DNA from: an uncultured Ruminococcus sp.
GTDB lineage: Bacteria > Bacillota > Clostridia > Oscillospirales > Acutalibacteraceae
Assembly (NCBI GenBank): GCA_902765855.1
Contig: CACXBF010000001.1
Coordinates: 62,001 to 126,000 of the forward strand
Reading direction: 5' to 3'
Length of the DNA stretch: 64,000 bases
This document shows, one piece after another, positions 17,494 through 25,184 of the stretch (positions are counted from its first letter, which is position 1; each line of letters starts with the position of its first letter). Under the pieces are notes generated by a model, which worked only from the letters and a program-made list of their open reading frames with translations, was not told where the DNA came from and searched no databases. The position numbers and the translations under genes are program-made.

Positions 17494-18966
17494 ATGAAAT
17501 TAAAAGAGCTTATAAAGGATTTAAATTATACTCTTTCAGAAAACACAGATATAGACAACGAAAAAATTCTTGATACCGATATTTCAGATGTAATATATGA
17601 TTCTCGTAAGGTGCAAAAAGATTGCCTCTTTGGCTGCCTCAGTGGTTCATCTTTTGACGGGCATAAATTCGCACAGGCTGCCGTTGATGGTGGTGCTATT
17701 GCGGTGCTTGTTTGCGAAGATGTAGAGGTTAAAAATGCACTTGTAATCAGAGTTAAGGATACAAGAGAAGCTCTTGCTTTGGTTTCAGCGGTATATTTCG
17801 GTAATCCAGCCAATGAACTTACTACAATCGGCATTACCGGTACTAAGGGCAAGACTACTACTGCATCTATGGTTGCAAATATTCTCACAGCAGGTGGCTT
17901 GAAAACAGGCATTATAGGTACTCTTGGAATCGTTATTGACGGAAAGGTTGAAGAAACAGCCAATACAACGCCTGAATCCTATGAGATTCAACGAGCAATG
18001 CGTAAGATGATTAATGCGGGCTGTAAGTGCGTTGTTATGGAGGCAAGTTCACTTGGCTTGAAATGGCACAGAACAGACGGTTTTATCTTTGACTATGCAA
18101 TCTTTACTAATTTTTCACACGACCATATTGGCGGTGCTGAGCATAAAGATATGCAGGAATACCTCGATTGCAAGGCACTCTTATTCAAGCAATGCAAGGT
18201 TGGTATGATAAATATAGATGATGCAAAGGCTCAGTACATAATAGAACATTCATCTTGCAAGATTGAAACCTTTGGTTTCTCGAAGAATGCGGAGCTTATC
18301 GGTTCTGATGATAGACTTATCTCAAAGGCTGGCTATCTTGGAGTGCATTTCACTATTAGTGGGGTATTGAATACTGAGCTTGATGTCGATATTCCGGGCA
18401 AATTTATGGCTTATAATGCCCTTGCGGCAATATCTGTTTGTCGTCATCTTGTTTCCCTTGATGCTATCAAGGAGGGTTTGAATACTGTTAAGGTTAAGGG
18501 CAGGGTTGAGCCTGTGCCTGTTCCGGGACACTATACCTTGCTTATAGACTATGCTCATAATGCTCTCAGTATGGAAAGTCTATTAACTATCTTGCGTGAA
18601 TATCACCCGAACCGCTTGATTACACTTTTCGGTGCGGGCGGAAACAGACCTCGTGACCGCCGTTACGAAATGGGCGAAATTTCGGGCAGACTTTCAGATT
18701 TATCCGTCATAACCGAAGATAATTCCCGTTTTGAAAATGTTATGGATATCATCGAGGATATAAAGGTTGGTATCAATAAAACAGAAGGCAAATATGTCGT
18801 CATTCCTGATAGAACAGACGCTATCCGTTATTGTATCGAAAATGCTCAGGACGGAGATATTATAGTTCTTGCAGGTAAGGGCCACGAAAATTATCAGGAT
18901 AAGAACGGTAAGAAAACGCACTATGATGAGCGTGAAGTTATCGCTTCTATATTGGCTGAGAAATAA
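17494..18966 (+). CDS. murE: MurE, UDP-MurNAc-tripeptide synthetase
   Basis: 490 residues. Adds the third amino acid to UDP-MurNAc-L-Ala-D-Glu during peptidoglycan synthesis. Mur ligase N-terminal domain to about 100, ATP-binding P-loop GITGTKGKTTT at about 112, the conserved TTPES stretch, and the C-terminal domain with FGAGGNRPRDRRYEMG and GKGHENYQ. The third-residue recognition site normally reads DNPR in meso-diaminopimelate enzymes; here it is DNSR at about residue 408, keeping the substrate-contacting Arg, so meso-DAP is the likely substrate. ATG follows AAGGGG. A TAGAAC/TAAAAT pair at 17412-17440 is a possible promoter. The next gene is murF, 14 bases away. Confidence 0.93.
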   Translation: MKLKELIKDLNYTLSENTDIDNEKILDTDISDVIYDSRKVQKDCLFGCLSGSSFDGHKFAQAAVDGGAIAVLVCEDVEVKNALVIRVKDTREALALVSAVYFGNPANELTTIGITGTKGKTTTASMVANILTAGGLKTGIIGTLGIVIDGKVEETANTTPESYEIQRAMRKMINAGCKCVVMEASSLGLKWHRTDGFIFDYAIFTNFSHDHIGGAEHKDMQEYLDCKALLFKQCKVGMINIDDAKAQYIIEHSSCKIETFGFSKNAELIGSDDRLISKAGYLGVHFTISGVLNTELDVDIPGKFMAYNALAAISVCRHLVSLDAIKEGLNTVKVKGRVEPVPVPGHYTLLIDYAHNALSMESLLTILREYHPNRLITLFGAGGNRPRDRRYEMGEISGRLSDLSVITEDNSRFENVMDIIEDIKVGINKTEGKYVVIPDRTDAIRYCIENAQDGDIIVLAGKGHENYQDKNGKKTHYDEREVIASILAEK

Positions 18967-18980
18967 TTGGAGGATAAATT

Positions 18981-20354
18981 ATGATACCGTTAAAAGTTTC
19001 AGAAATTGCCAAAGCAGTCGGTGGAACTCTGCTTTGTGGAAATCCTGATACAGAAATCACAAGTGTTGCTTGCGATAGCAGAGAAGTTAAAAACGGAACA
19101 CTTTTTGTGCCGATTCGTGGCGAAAAGGTCGATGCACATAAGTTTATAGACGATTGCCTGAAAATCTGTTCGGCGACTTTTACAGAATATGATGCTCCAG
19201 AAAAAGCCGAAAAGCCTTACATTAAGGTCAAAAATACTCTTACTGCACTTCAGGCTCTTGGTGCATATTATCGTTCAAAGTTTAATATAAAAATTATCGG
19301 AGTTACAGGCAGTGTCGGTAAGACAAGTACAAAGGAAATGATTGCTGCTGCACTTTCTCAAGGCTCAAATGTTTTTAAGACTAAGGGCAACAGAAATAGC
19401 CAGATAGGTCTTCCGCTTACTATGCTCGATATTATGCCTGAAAATGAAACTGCTGTTATCGAAATGGGTATGAGCGAATTTGGCGAGATGGAAAGACTCT
19501 GTGCAATCGCTAAGCCTTCTATGGCAGTTATGACTAATATAGGCACAGCTCATATTGAAAATCTCGGTTCAAGAGAAAATATTATGTCCGAAAAATTTAA
19601 GATAACAGGTAATTTCACTAAGGATAGCGTACTTTTCTTGAATGGTGATGATAAGCTTCTTATTACTCTTTATGGAAAACAGGATTTTAAGACAGTTACA
19701 TTCGGTTTTGACAAGAATTGCGATTATCGTGCTGAAAATATTCGTGTTAATGGTATGAATACCATATTTACTCTTGTAAGTAAGAATGAAACCGAAGAAA
19801 TAGAAATACCTACCCTTGGTGAGCATAATGTTAAAAATGCTCTTGCCGCTTTTGCAGTAGCTAAGGCTTGCGGACTTTCTACCGAGCTTATTAAAGCTGG
19901 ACTTCTTACCTATAAAAATGCTCCTATGCGTCAGCAGATTCATAAGCTTGATGGCTGTACATTGATTGATGATAGCTATAATGCAAGTCCTGACGCTATG
20001 AAGGTATCGCTTGATGTTTTGAAATCCATTGATGCAACTAAGAGAATTGCCGTTCTTGCGAATATGCTTGAACTGGGTGACTATGCCGAAAGCGAGCATT
20101 TTTCTGTTGGTGAACATCTTGGCGAAATTGGCATTGATTGCGTAATCTGTATAGGAAATCTTGCAGAAAACATAGCCAAAGGTGCTTTGAGCAAGAATAA
20201 GAATGTTATTGCAAGGTGTTTTACGGATAATGCCTCTGCCCTATCTTACTTGAAAACACAAATTGTTGATGGTTGTGCTATTCTTGTTAAGGGTTCTCGT
20301 TCTATGCACACCGAAGAAATTTCTAAGGCGGTTATTACTGATAAGTCAAAATAA
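18981..20354 (+). CDS. murF: MurF, UDP-MurNAc-pentapeptide synthetase
   Basis: 457 residues. Joins D-Ala-D-Ala to the UDP-MurNAc-tripeptide, completing the cytoplasmic peptidoglycan precursor. The P-loop GVTGSVGKTSTKEM is at about residue 106, followed by the MurF-typical NRNSQIGLPLT and EMGMSEFGEM motifs and the C-terminal DDSYNASPDAM. ATG preceded by TTGGAGG. It is cotranscribed with murE; no other division or wall genes follow, so this is only a fragment of a dcw-type cluster. Confidence 0.95.
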   Translation: MIPLKVSEIAKAVGGTLLCGNPDTEITSVACDSREVKNGTLFVPIRGEKVDAHKFIDDCLKICSATFTEYDAPEKAEKPYIKVKNTLTALQALGAYYRSKFNIKIIGVTGSVGKTSTKEMIAAALSQGSNVFKTKGNRNSQIGLPLTMLDIMPENETAVIEMGMSEFGEMERLCAIAKPSMAVMTNIGTAHIENLGSRENIMSEKFKITGNFTKDSVLFLNGDDKLLITLYGKQDFKTVTFGFDKNCDYRAENIRVNGMNTIFTLVSKNETEEIEIPTLGEHNVKNALAAFAVAKACGLSTELIKAGLLTYKNAPMRQQIHKLDGCTLIDDSYNASPDAMKVSLDVLKSIDATKRIAVLANMLELGDYAESEHFSVGEHLGEIGIDCVICIGNLAENIAKGALSKNKNVIARCFTDNASALSYLKTQIVDGCAILVKGSRSMHTEEISKAVITDKSK

Positions 20355-20364
20355 GCTATATTAA

Positions 20365-20526
20365 ATTTTGTCATAGTGGAAGTAGAAATTATCACCTCAA
20401 AACCTTGTTTGTGATAAAATCTTAACTGGCAACGCTAACTTATGCCTTTCACACTTTTAGGAACTTAATCACTGCAAATGTAGTTAAGAATTAAACCACG
20501 AATCATCACGAACTGTGTATCTATGA
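20365..20526 (-). ncRNA. Candidate multibranched small RNA with its own promoter
   Basis: On the minus strand a strong promoter (see 20531-20559) would start transcription just at a TCATAG that pairs with CTATGA about 150 bases on. Inside lie further helices: CTTAA/TTAAG, GGCA/TGCC, CTTAACT with AGTTAAG across the middle, and TTATCAC/GTGATAA. No frame or ribosome site is apparent. It runs antisense towards the end of murF. The 5' CAGTTCGTGA recalls the GUUCG region of 6S RNA, but the branched fold does not look like the 6S rod; identity is open. Confidence 0.5.
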
Positions 20527-20530
20527 TTTA

Positions 20531-20559
20531 ATTATAGCAAGATTATTTAGTTAAGTCAA
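20531..20559 (-). promoter_or_regulatory. Promoter of the candidate minus-strand RNA
   Basis: TTGACT, 17-base spacer, TATAAT on the minus strand. No coding gene on that strand follows within range. Confidence 0.7.
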
Positions 20560-20599
20560 GTTTATATACACTTATTGTGTGCATAAGCTTGGCTTTTTT

Positions 20600-20980
20600 G
20601 GTTAAACGATAAAATGTGGAATGGTTTGGTATTTGCGAGATAAGATTATTTATGCTGTCGAGGAAACTACCGATGTACTACCGAAAGGGCGTGCCGCCGC
20701 TGTCAAGACGCGGAATCGGTTTTGCGTTGCAAAACCTCGACATTTACGAGAGAAGTTAAGGGTTTCACCCTTAAAACTCACCAAAGGATCCGCCTTGAGC
20801 AAAACTTTTAATTATCTTGGGAAAGTCTGTTAGCTAGTTGGTAGAGCCGAACGGCATAGCCCGTTCGGCTACGGTAGTTACTTTATCCGCGTCAACAAAT
20901 TTCCCATACTCATACCGAGCGATTCCGTGTCTTGGCTGTGGCGGCTCGCCACTGACAAGTTTGGAAGAAATTTTGCCAAG
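20600..20980. repeat. Mosaic palindromic repeat, copy 3
   Basis: Includes AAGACGCGGAATCG, AAGGGTTTCACCCTT, ACCAAAGGATCCGCCTT, the edge motif CTTGGGAAAGTCTGTTAGCTAG, GCCGAACGGCATAGCCCGTTCGGC and the GGCGGCTCGCCAC unit. A 70-codon frame at 20621-20833 is repeat sequence read through. The repeat ends immediately before the promoter at 20986. Confidence 0.7.
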
Positions 20981-20985
20981 GGTAC

Positions 20986-21014
20986 TTGACAAATTGCCAG
21001 AGCTGTGGTAATAT
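20986..21014 (+). promoter_or_regulatory. Promoter of the small membrane protein-HTH operon
   Basis: TTGACA, 17-base spacer, TAATAT, at the right edge of the repeat. Start of transcription about 21021, roughly 48 bases before the ATG at 21069. Confidence 0.8.
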
Positions 21015-21068
21015 ATAGTCAGCCAAGAGAGATGGGCTGAATAAAGTTGTTTAAGGCGGTTCTTGAGT

Positions 21069-21371
21069 ATGAATAAACAAGAAATACTTGCTAAAAACAA
21101 AAAAGATGGTCTCGATGAACGAGAACAAACCGTTTATAGCCGTTCATTCGGATTCGGTGCGGTTGTTGTGGCTGTTCTTTGCTTGGTATTTAGCGTTTAC
21201 AAAGCCTTTCATGGCGAAAAATTTTTTGAGTTTGGTGCGATTATGACTGCATACCTCTCAACTACTTTCTTTTATCAATATAAGGATTTAAGGAAAACGA
21301 AATATCTGATTGCCGCATTTGCAACTTTGGTTATTGCGGTGGCTTGTATTATTGCGTTTGTGGTGTTTGAG
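21069..21371 (+). CDS. Small membrane protein, DUF6442-like
   Basis: 101 residues (counting the stop as codon 102, which overlaps the next gene by one base) from the ATG at 21069 with AAGGCGG upstream; a TTG two codons earlier is less well placed. The N-terminus is charged (NKQEILAKNKKDGLDEREQ), followed by three membrane segments, the middle one short. Small proteins of this form, with a DEREQ motif before the first membrane segment, occur in Firmicutes next to HTH regulators, as here. The pairing suggests a signalling or regulatory unit, but the function is unknown. Confidence 0.7.
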
Positions 21372-21373
21372 TA

Positions 21374-21592
21374 ATGAGTAAACCGTTGGAACTTCAAAAC
21401 AAACTTAGAGTTGCCCGTGCAGAAAAAAAAATATCTCAAGGTGAGCTTGCAGATATGGTCGGTGTTTCTCGACAAACTATAAGCTCAATAGAAAACAATC
21501 AGTTTTGCCCGAGTGCAAAGCTTGCTTTACTTCTTTGTATCGCACTTGACAAAAGATTTGAAGAACTTTTTTTCTTTAATCTTGATGAATAA
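21374..21592 (+). CDS. XRE/Cro family HTH regulator
   Basis: 72 residues, nearly all helix-turn-helix: KLRVARAEKKISQGELADMV, then GVSRQTISSIENNQ as recognition helix, and CIALDKRFEELF. This short form resembles Bacillus YgzD-like regulators that are commonly coupled to a small membrane protein gene. Its ATG overlaps the previous stop codon (TAATG), so the two are translated together. It may repress its own operon; no operator was identified. Confidence 0.88.
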   Translation: MSKPLELQNKLRVARAEKKISQGELADMVGVSRQTISSIENNQFCPSAKLALLLCIALDKRFEELFFFNLDE

Positions 21593-21631
21593 TTTGCTTA
21601 CTCCTAACTTAATCATAATTTTCTCCTAAAA

Positions 21632-21680
21632 CAAAAATCCGGCTGTTCATTATGAGCAGTCGGATTTTTGTTTCTTTTTT
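21632..21680 (+). terminator. Intrinsic terminator of the HTH operon
   Basis: AAAAATCCGGCTGTTC with GAGCAGTCGGATTTTT, then TGTTTCTTTTTT. Confidence 0.85.
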
Positions 21681-21695
21681 ATTCTGATTAACATA

Positions 21696-21734
21696 AAATA
21701 ACCTGCCCTATAGATTTTATTGGACAGGTTATTT
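21696..21734 (-). terminator. Terminator hairpin of the minus-strand membrane-anchored protein
   Basis: AAATAACCTG and CAGGTTATTT pair across a 19-base loop directly after the stop codon of the gene at 21738. The following minus-strand sequence is AT-rich but without an immediate T-run. Confidence 0.55.
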
Positions 21735-21737
21735 GGA

Positions 21738-22295
21738 TTATTTTTCTTTTGATATATTTTTAAGGTCGGTATTTATATTTTTCATTTGAGCATAAACAGC
21801 CGATAATTTATAATCTCCCTCAATCATCTCTTTAATCTCTCTATCATTTCTATCATAGTTTGGTGTATCGGCGATTATAGTATCAAAGCCATTTGATGAA
21901 TAGTTACAGGAAAAATCAATTTCTGTGTTTTGATATGTTTCATTTAGAGTGACATTTACCGTACTTTCACCTATATTTTTTACATACATTTTGCAAGTGT
22001 ATTTTTGTGAGGCAACATCTTTATTGCTGAATTCGGCAGTACAGGAATTTAATTTATTAAATTTATAGGTAACATGGTCTTCATAAACAATAAGATATTT
22101 TTCCCCATTTTCAGTAACTAATTTCGTTTTATAGCCATTCTCTTTCAGTTTTTCTTCATATTTGGAGTAGTTTTCTATAATATTATTTTTGCTATTCATA
22201 AGCTCGCTATTATTACCCATTTGTATGATAAGCATAATAAACGGGAAAAGAATTATTATAAGCGCCAATAGAACAAGTACAGGCATTTTCTTCAT
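21738..22295 (-). CDS. Hypothetical membrane-anchored protein
   Basis: 185 residues. A single N-terminal membrane segment (VLVLLALIIILFPFIMLII) without a lipobox, then a soluble outside domain with a predicted coiled coil at about 38-52 and beta-rich remainder containing two cysteines that could pair (KLNSCTAEF and QKYTCKM). The C-terminal part IKEMIEGDYKLSAVYAQM is helical. No family recognised. It lies alone, upstream of nothing on its strand, between terminators. Confidence 0.6.
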   Translation of the reverse strand: MKKMPVLVLLALIIILFPFIMLIIQMGNNSELMNSKNNIIENYSKYEEKLKENGYKTKLVTENGEKYLIVYEDHVTYKFNKLNSCTAEFSNKDVASQKYTCKMYVKNIGESTVNVTLNETYQNTEIDFSCNYSSNGFDTIIADTPNYDRNDREIKEMIEGDYKLSAVYAQMKNINTDLKNISKEK

Positions 22296-22374
22296 TTATG
22301 AGCAACTCCCCAATATATTATTTATCTTATTTTAACATAGATTTTTGATATGTAAATATAAAATTGGAAATTTA

Positions 22375-23067
22375 TTACTCTGTAAGGAATTTTTTGAGTA
22401 CGGCGACAGATTTTTGAGCCGAGCTTTTACAGAAGGTCATATATTCAACGCTATCGTCTTCGTTACTCATACTGTCTGAAATTGAACGCAAAATGGTGAA
22501 TGGGATATCGTTTATAAAGCAAACCTGTCCGATACTTCCGCCTTCCATCTCACAAACGATTGCACCAAAGTTTTTATTAAGCTTAATGCGTTCGTTGTTT
22601 CCTGCGATGAATCTATCACCTGTTGCGGTAATGCCGAGCTTTGGCTCTATGCCACAGCTTTCACAAGCGGAAATAATTTTTTCTGAAAGGGCTTTATTAC
22701 AAGGGATTTTATCGTATTCACCGTTGTGGAGAAAAAGCGTTGCCGGAGCATCGCCGAGGGCGGTTGTATCCATATCGTGCTGAACTACTTCTGTGGCGAT
22801 TACGACATCGCCGATTTTGGTTTCGAGAGATGTAGCACCGCCGATACCTGTATTTATGATACATTCAGGCTGATATTCAAGAATCATTGTTTGAGTGCAG
22901 ACAGCGGCATTGACCTTGCCTATACCACACTTAGCAACGACACATTCTTTGTTACCGATTTTTCCTGAATGAAAGACTATTCCACTGATTTTTTTTTCTT
23001 CTTTATCGCTCATAGCAGAGATGAGTCCCTCTACTTCAATATCCATAGCACCTATTATTCCTATCAT
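22375..23067 (-). CDS. mtnN: MTA/SAH nucleosidase
   Basis: 230 residues, the usual length. Splits adenine from 5'-methylthioadenosine and S-adenosylhomocysteine, recycling by-products of SAM use and (through SAH) feeding autoinducer-2 formation where LuxS exists. Seen: GIIGAMDIEVE with the catalytic-site Glu, the NTGIGGAT phosphate-loop-like motif, GDRFIAG, VCEMEGGSIGQVC with the ribose-binding Glu, and RSISDSM with the catalytic Asp. Monocistronic; the region upstream is a mosaic repeat. Confidence 0.93.
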   Translation of the reverse strand: MIGIIGAMDIEVEGLISAMSDKEEKKISGIVFHSGKIGNKECVVAKCGIGKVNAAVCTQTMILEYQPECIINTGIGGATSLETKIGDVVIATEVVQHDMDTTALGDAPATLFLHNGEYDKIPCNKALSEKIISACESCGIEPKLGITATGDRFIAGNNERIKLNKNFGAIVCEMEGGSIGQVCFINDIPFTILRSISDSMSNEDDSVEYMTFCKSSAQKSVAVLKKFLTE

Positions 23068-23096
23068 TTTTAGACTTCCTTTCTTAAAAACATTTT

Positions 23097-23253
23097 TTAA
23101 CTGCCATAAAGAAGTGCATTAACTAATCGGTAGTTTAGCCCTCCGCGTGGACAAAACTTCCTATATTTGCTACGAGCGAGGCAAAGCCAAGCGATTACGC
23201 GTCTTGGCTGCGGCGTCTCGCCGCAAAGCTTTTGGCAGTCTAGGGGGAGTTTG
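23097..23253. repeat. Mosaic palindromic repeat, copy 4
   Basis: Contains ATTAACTAATCGGTAGTTTAG, a CGAGCGAGGCAAAGCCAAG unit, GCGGCGTCTCGCCGC and the edge GGGGGAGTTTGTTAGCTACTG. It abuts the 3' end of the PH-domain protein gene. Confidence 0.65.
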
Positions 23254-24693
23254 TTAGCTACTGATTCTTTTTTCGATTTGTTTGACGATTTCTTCGGCAT
23301 CGGCTAATCTCAAGTGTTTAACTGTATGAATCGCTTTTTCTTCATAATAGAGATAGACTCTGACATTGCAAAAGCCTGAATGTTGTTGAAAAAGATTTTG
23401 CCTGATTTCAACGAACTGTATGTGCTGATATGGGATTACATATTCAACGAGTGAAAGCTTTCTATATCCACAGAACATTGCACAGGTTTTATTATAGCCG
23501 ATTGAGGAATTATAAAACGCATAAACTCTAAAAGCTATCCACCACGCAAGCGGAGCGAGAGATATTAATAGTGCGGTAAAATACAAATCGTCAAGCAACG
23601 GTACAAATATAAGCAGACTTACAGCTGCAAAAACTGTTGCCATAGCAATAAGCGGAACCATAATATATGAGAAAAGCCGACTTTTTTCGGGGCGTAGGCG
23701 TCTTTTATAGCGAGTGTCAAAGCCGACTATGCCCTTAATTGCGGAAGCAAGTTCTCGGTCGTTAGCGGCTATTGCAATAAGGCTTTTATCGCCCTTATCT
23801 TTGCCGGAGCCTACGGCGAAAATTCCCGCACTTCTCAGCTTGAGCATCGCCATAGAAAGTGTACTACTTATAGTAAGAGCCGAAATCTCGTGAATTTTTG
23901 TATAGCGTTCGTTTTTAACTCCGATTCCTCTTGTTATGGCAATATAATCGCCGATACGCTTTGAGGAAAATCTTGCGTATCTGAAAAATTGGAAAAGCAT
24001 AGCAACTGCCCAGCCAAGCACAAGAATATTTGCGATAGTTGCCGCCGCCGGAGTAATGCCGACTGAAACAAGATTTGTTCGGAAATCGACAGATTTAATT
24101 ACTATACTATTAAATTCTTTGCCGAGAATATTACCTGTCTTTTGGATAAGCGGTGCAAGCAAAAGTAAGCCCGTCATTGGGTTTGACCAAAGGGCTGACA
24201 TAAGCACCATACGAAAATTTCCTGCGAGATATACATAGCTTGTTTTTAAGCCATCGAGCATTTTAATTATTATAAAACGAGCTTTACTTCTACGCATATA
24301 AAGGGAAATATCTCGCTTTTTGCTGAAACCTGCGGGTGTATCTATACTTATTCTCGCCGCATTAAAAATAGTTGCAAAAATATTTCTATCGACAGTTATG
24401 GTTGAAACATTTTCAAACGGAACGGTAAACTTTCGCTTTATCAAAACTCCACGCTCAAGATATATACCGTTTGCCACTCTTTTATATCGACAGGTATTAT
24501 AGAAAATAAATGCACCGGTTATAACGCCTATGGCATAAAGTGCAGAAATACCCATAGAACCGATTATTTCGATTGCGTTCTGCGGTCTGTATAATAGCTG
24601 CTGTATAACAGGTAACAAAAGGAGTAGTGCCGAGCCTGTCAATTTTGACAGCATAGCGAAAGGATGTTGTTTTTTAAGGCTTCTTTCTTTCAC
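23254..24693 (-). CDS. YdbT-like membrane protein with PH (bPH2/DUF304) domains
   Basis: About 479 residues, starting at a GTG at 24693 (AGGAGG six bases upstream) or at the GTG just before it. Hydrophobic pairs of helices alternate with three bacterial PH domains, each opening with a GIYLERGVLIKRK- or KTCAMFCGYRKLSL-like strand. This matches YdbT of Bacillus, whose gene partner YdbS lies just upstream, as here; the two frames overlap by about 20 bases. The YdbS/YdbT pair has been linked to membrane stress and bacteriocin resistance in Bacillus, but the mechanism is unknown. Its last codons touch mosaic repeat 4. Confidence 0.8.
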   Translation of the reverse strand: MKERSLKKQHPFAMLSKLTGSALLLLLPVIQQLLYRPQNAIEIIGSMGISALYAIGVITGAFIFYNTCRYKRVANGIYLERGVLIKRKFTVPFENVSTITVDRNIFATIFNAARISIDTPAGFSKKRDISLYMRRSKARFIIIKMLDGLKTSYVYLAGNFRMVLMSALWSNPMTGLLLLAPLIQKTGNILGKEFNSIVIKSVDFRTNLVSVGITPAAATIANILVLGWAVAMLFQFFRYARFSSKRIGDYIAITRGIGVKNERYTKIHEISALTISSTLSMAMLKLRSAGIFAVGSGKDKGDKSLIAIAANDRELASAIKGIVGFDTRYKRRLRPEKSRLFSYIMVPLIAMATVFAAVSLLIFVPLLDDLYFTALLISLAPLAWWIAFRVYAFYNSSIGYNKTCAMFCGYRKLSLVEYVIPYQHIQFVEIRQNLFQQHSGFCNVRVYLYYEEKAIHTVKHLRLADAEEIVKQIEKRISS

Positions 24694-25135
24694 CACGCAC
24701 CTCCTTTTTTGAAGGGTCGAGAGCTGATTTGATTTTTAGCGCGTCCTCGGGGGTGATATTTTGCAGGGTCTGAGCAGAACCTGCCGTCATAAATGACAGC
24801 GAACAGACGCCCAAGCTTCGCTGAATGGGTCCGCTCAAAGTTATAATATATTGAATACGCTCGGGACTAAGCGTACATTTACGCTTGATAAAAAACCCTT
24901 GCTCTATGGTAAGGTTTTTTCCGACTAAATAAAAATTTGTATGCTTATAGAGCTTTGGGCAATAAATAGTTATAGCCAGGATATATGCTATTATTATAAG
25001 AGTAGCGATAATAGATGATATTATTGGGAAAAACACGAATAAAGCGCCGAGAATAAACGCGGTGCCGAATAAAATAAGAGTGGCTCGTATACGCCAAACG
25101 AGGATTGAATTTTTAGAAGGTTTTTGTTTTTCCAT
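24674..25135 (-). CDS. YdbS-like PH (bPH2) domain membrane protein
   Basis: 153 residues from the ATG at 25135 (AAGGTG six bases upstream); a GTG three codons earlier is less well spaced. Two membrane helices near the N-terminus, then one bPH2 domain with the typical NFYLVGKNLTIEQGFFIKRK and a QTLQNITPEDA-like end. The C-terminus is basic. Overlaps the YdbT-like gene and is certainly cotranscribed with it. Confidence 0.8.
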   Translation of the reverse strand: MEKQKPSKNSILVWRIRATLILFGTAFILGALFVFFPIISSIIATLIIIAYILAITIYCPKLYKHTNFYLVGKNLTIEQGFFIKRKCTLSPERIQYIITLSGPIQRSLGVCSLSFMTAGSAQTLQNITPEDALKIKSALDPSKKEVRGERKKP

Positions 25136-25184
25136 AATAATCACCTTAAAAAATCTATGCTTAATAGTGTGGATAGTAAAATTT

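Noticed and set aside
20365..20526. 6S RNA identity for the minus-strand RNA
   Set aside because: A GTTCG-like 5' element is present, but the branched helices do not form the long rod with a central bubble, and the length is short.
20621..20833. 70-codon frame after murF
   Set aside because: Entirely repeat sequence; similar stretches occur in other intergenic regions.
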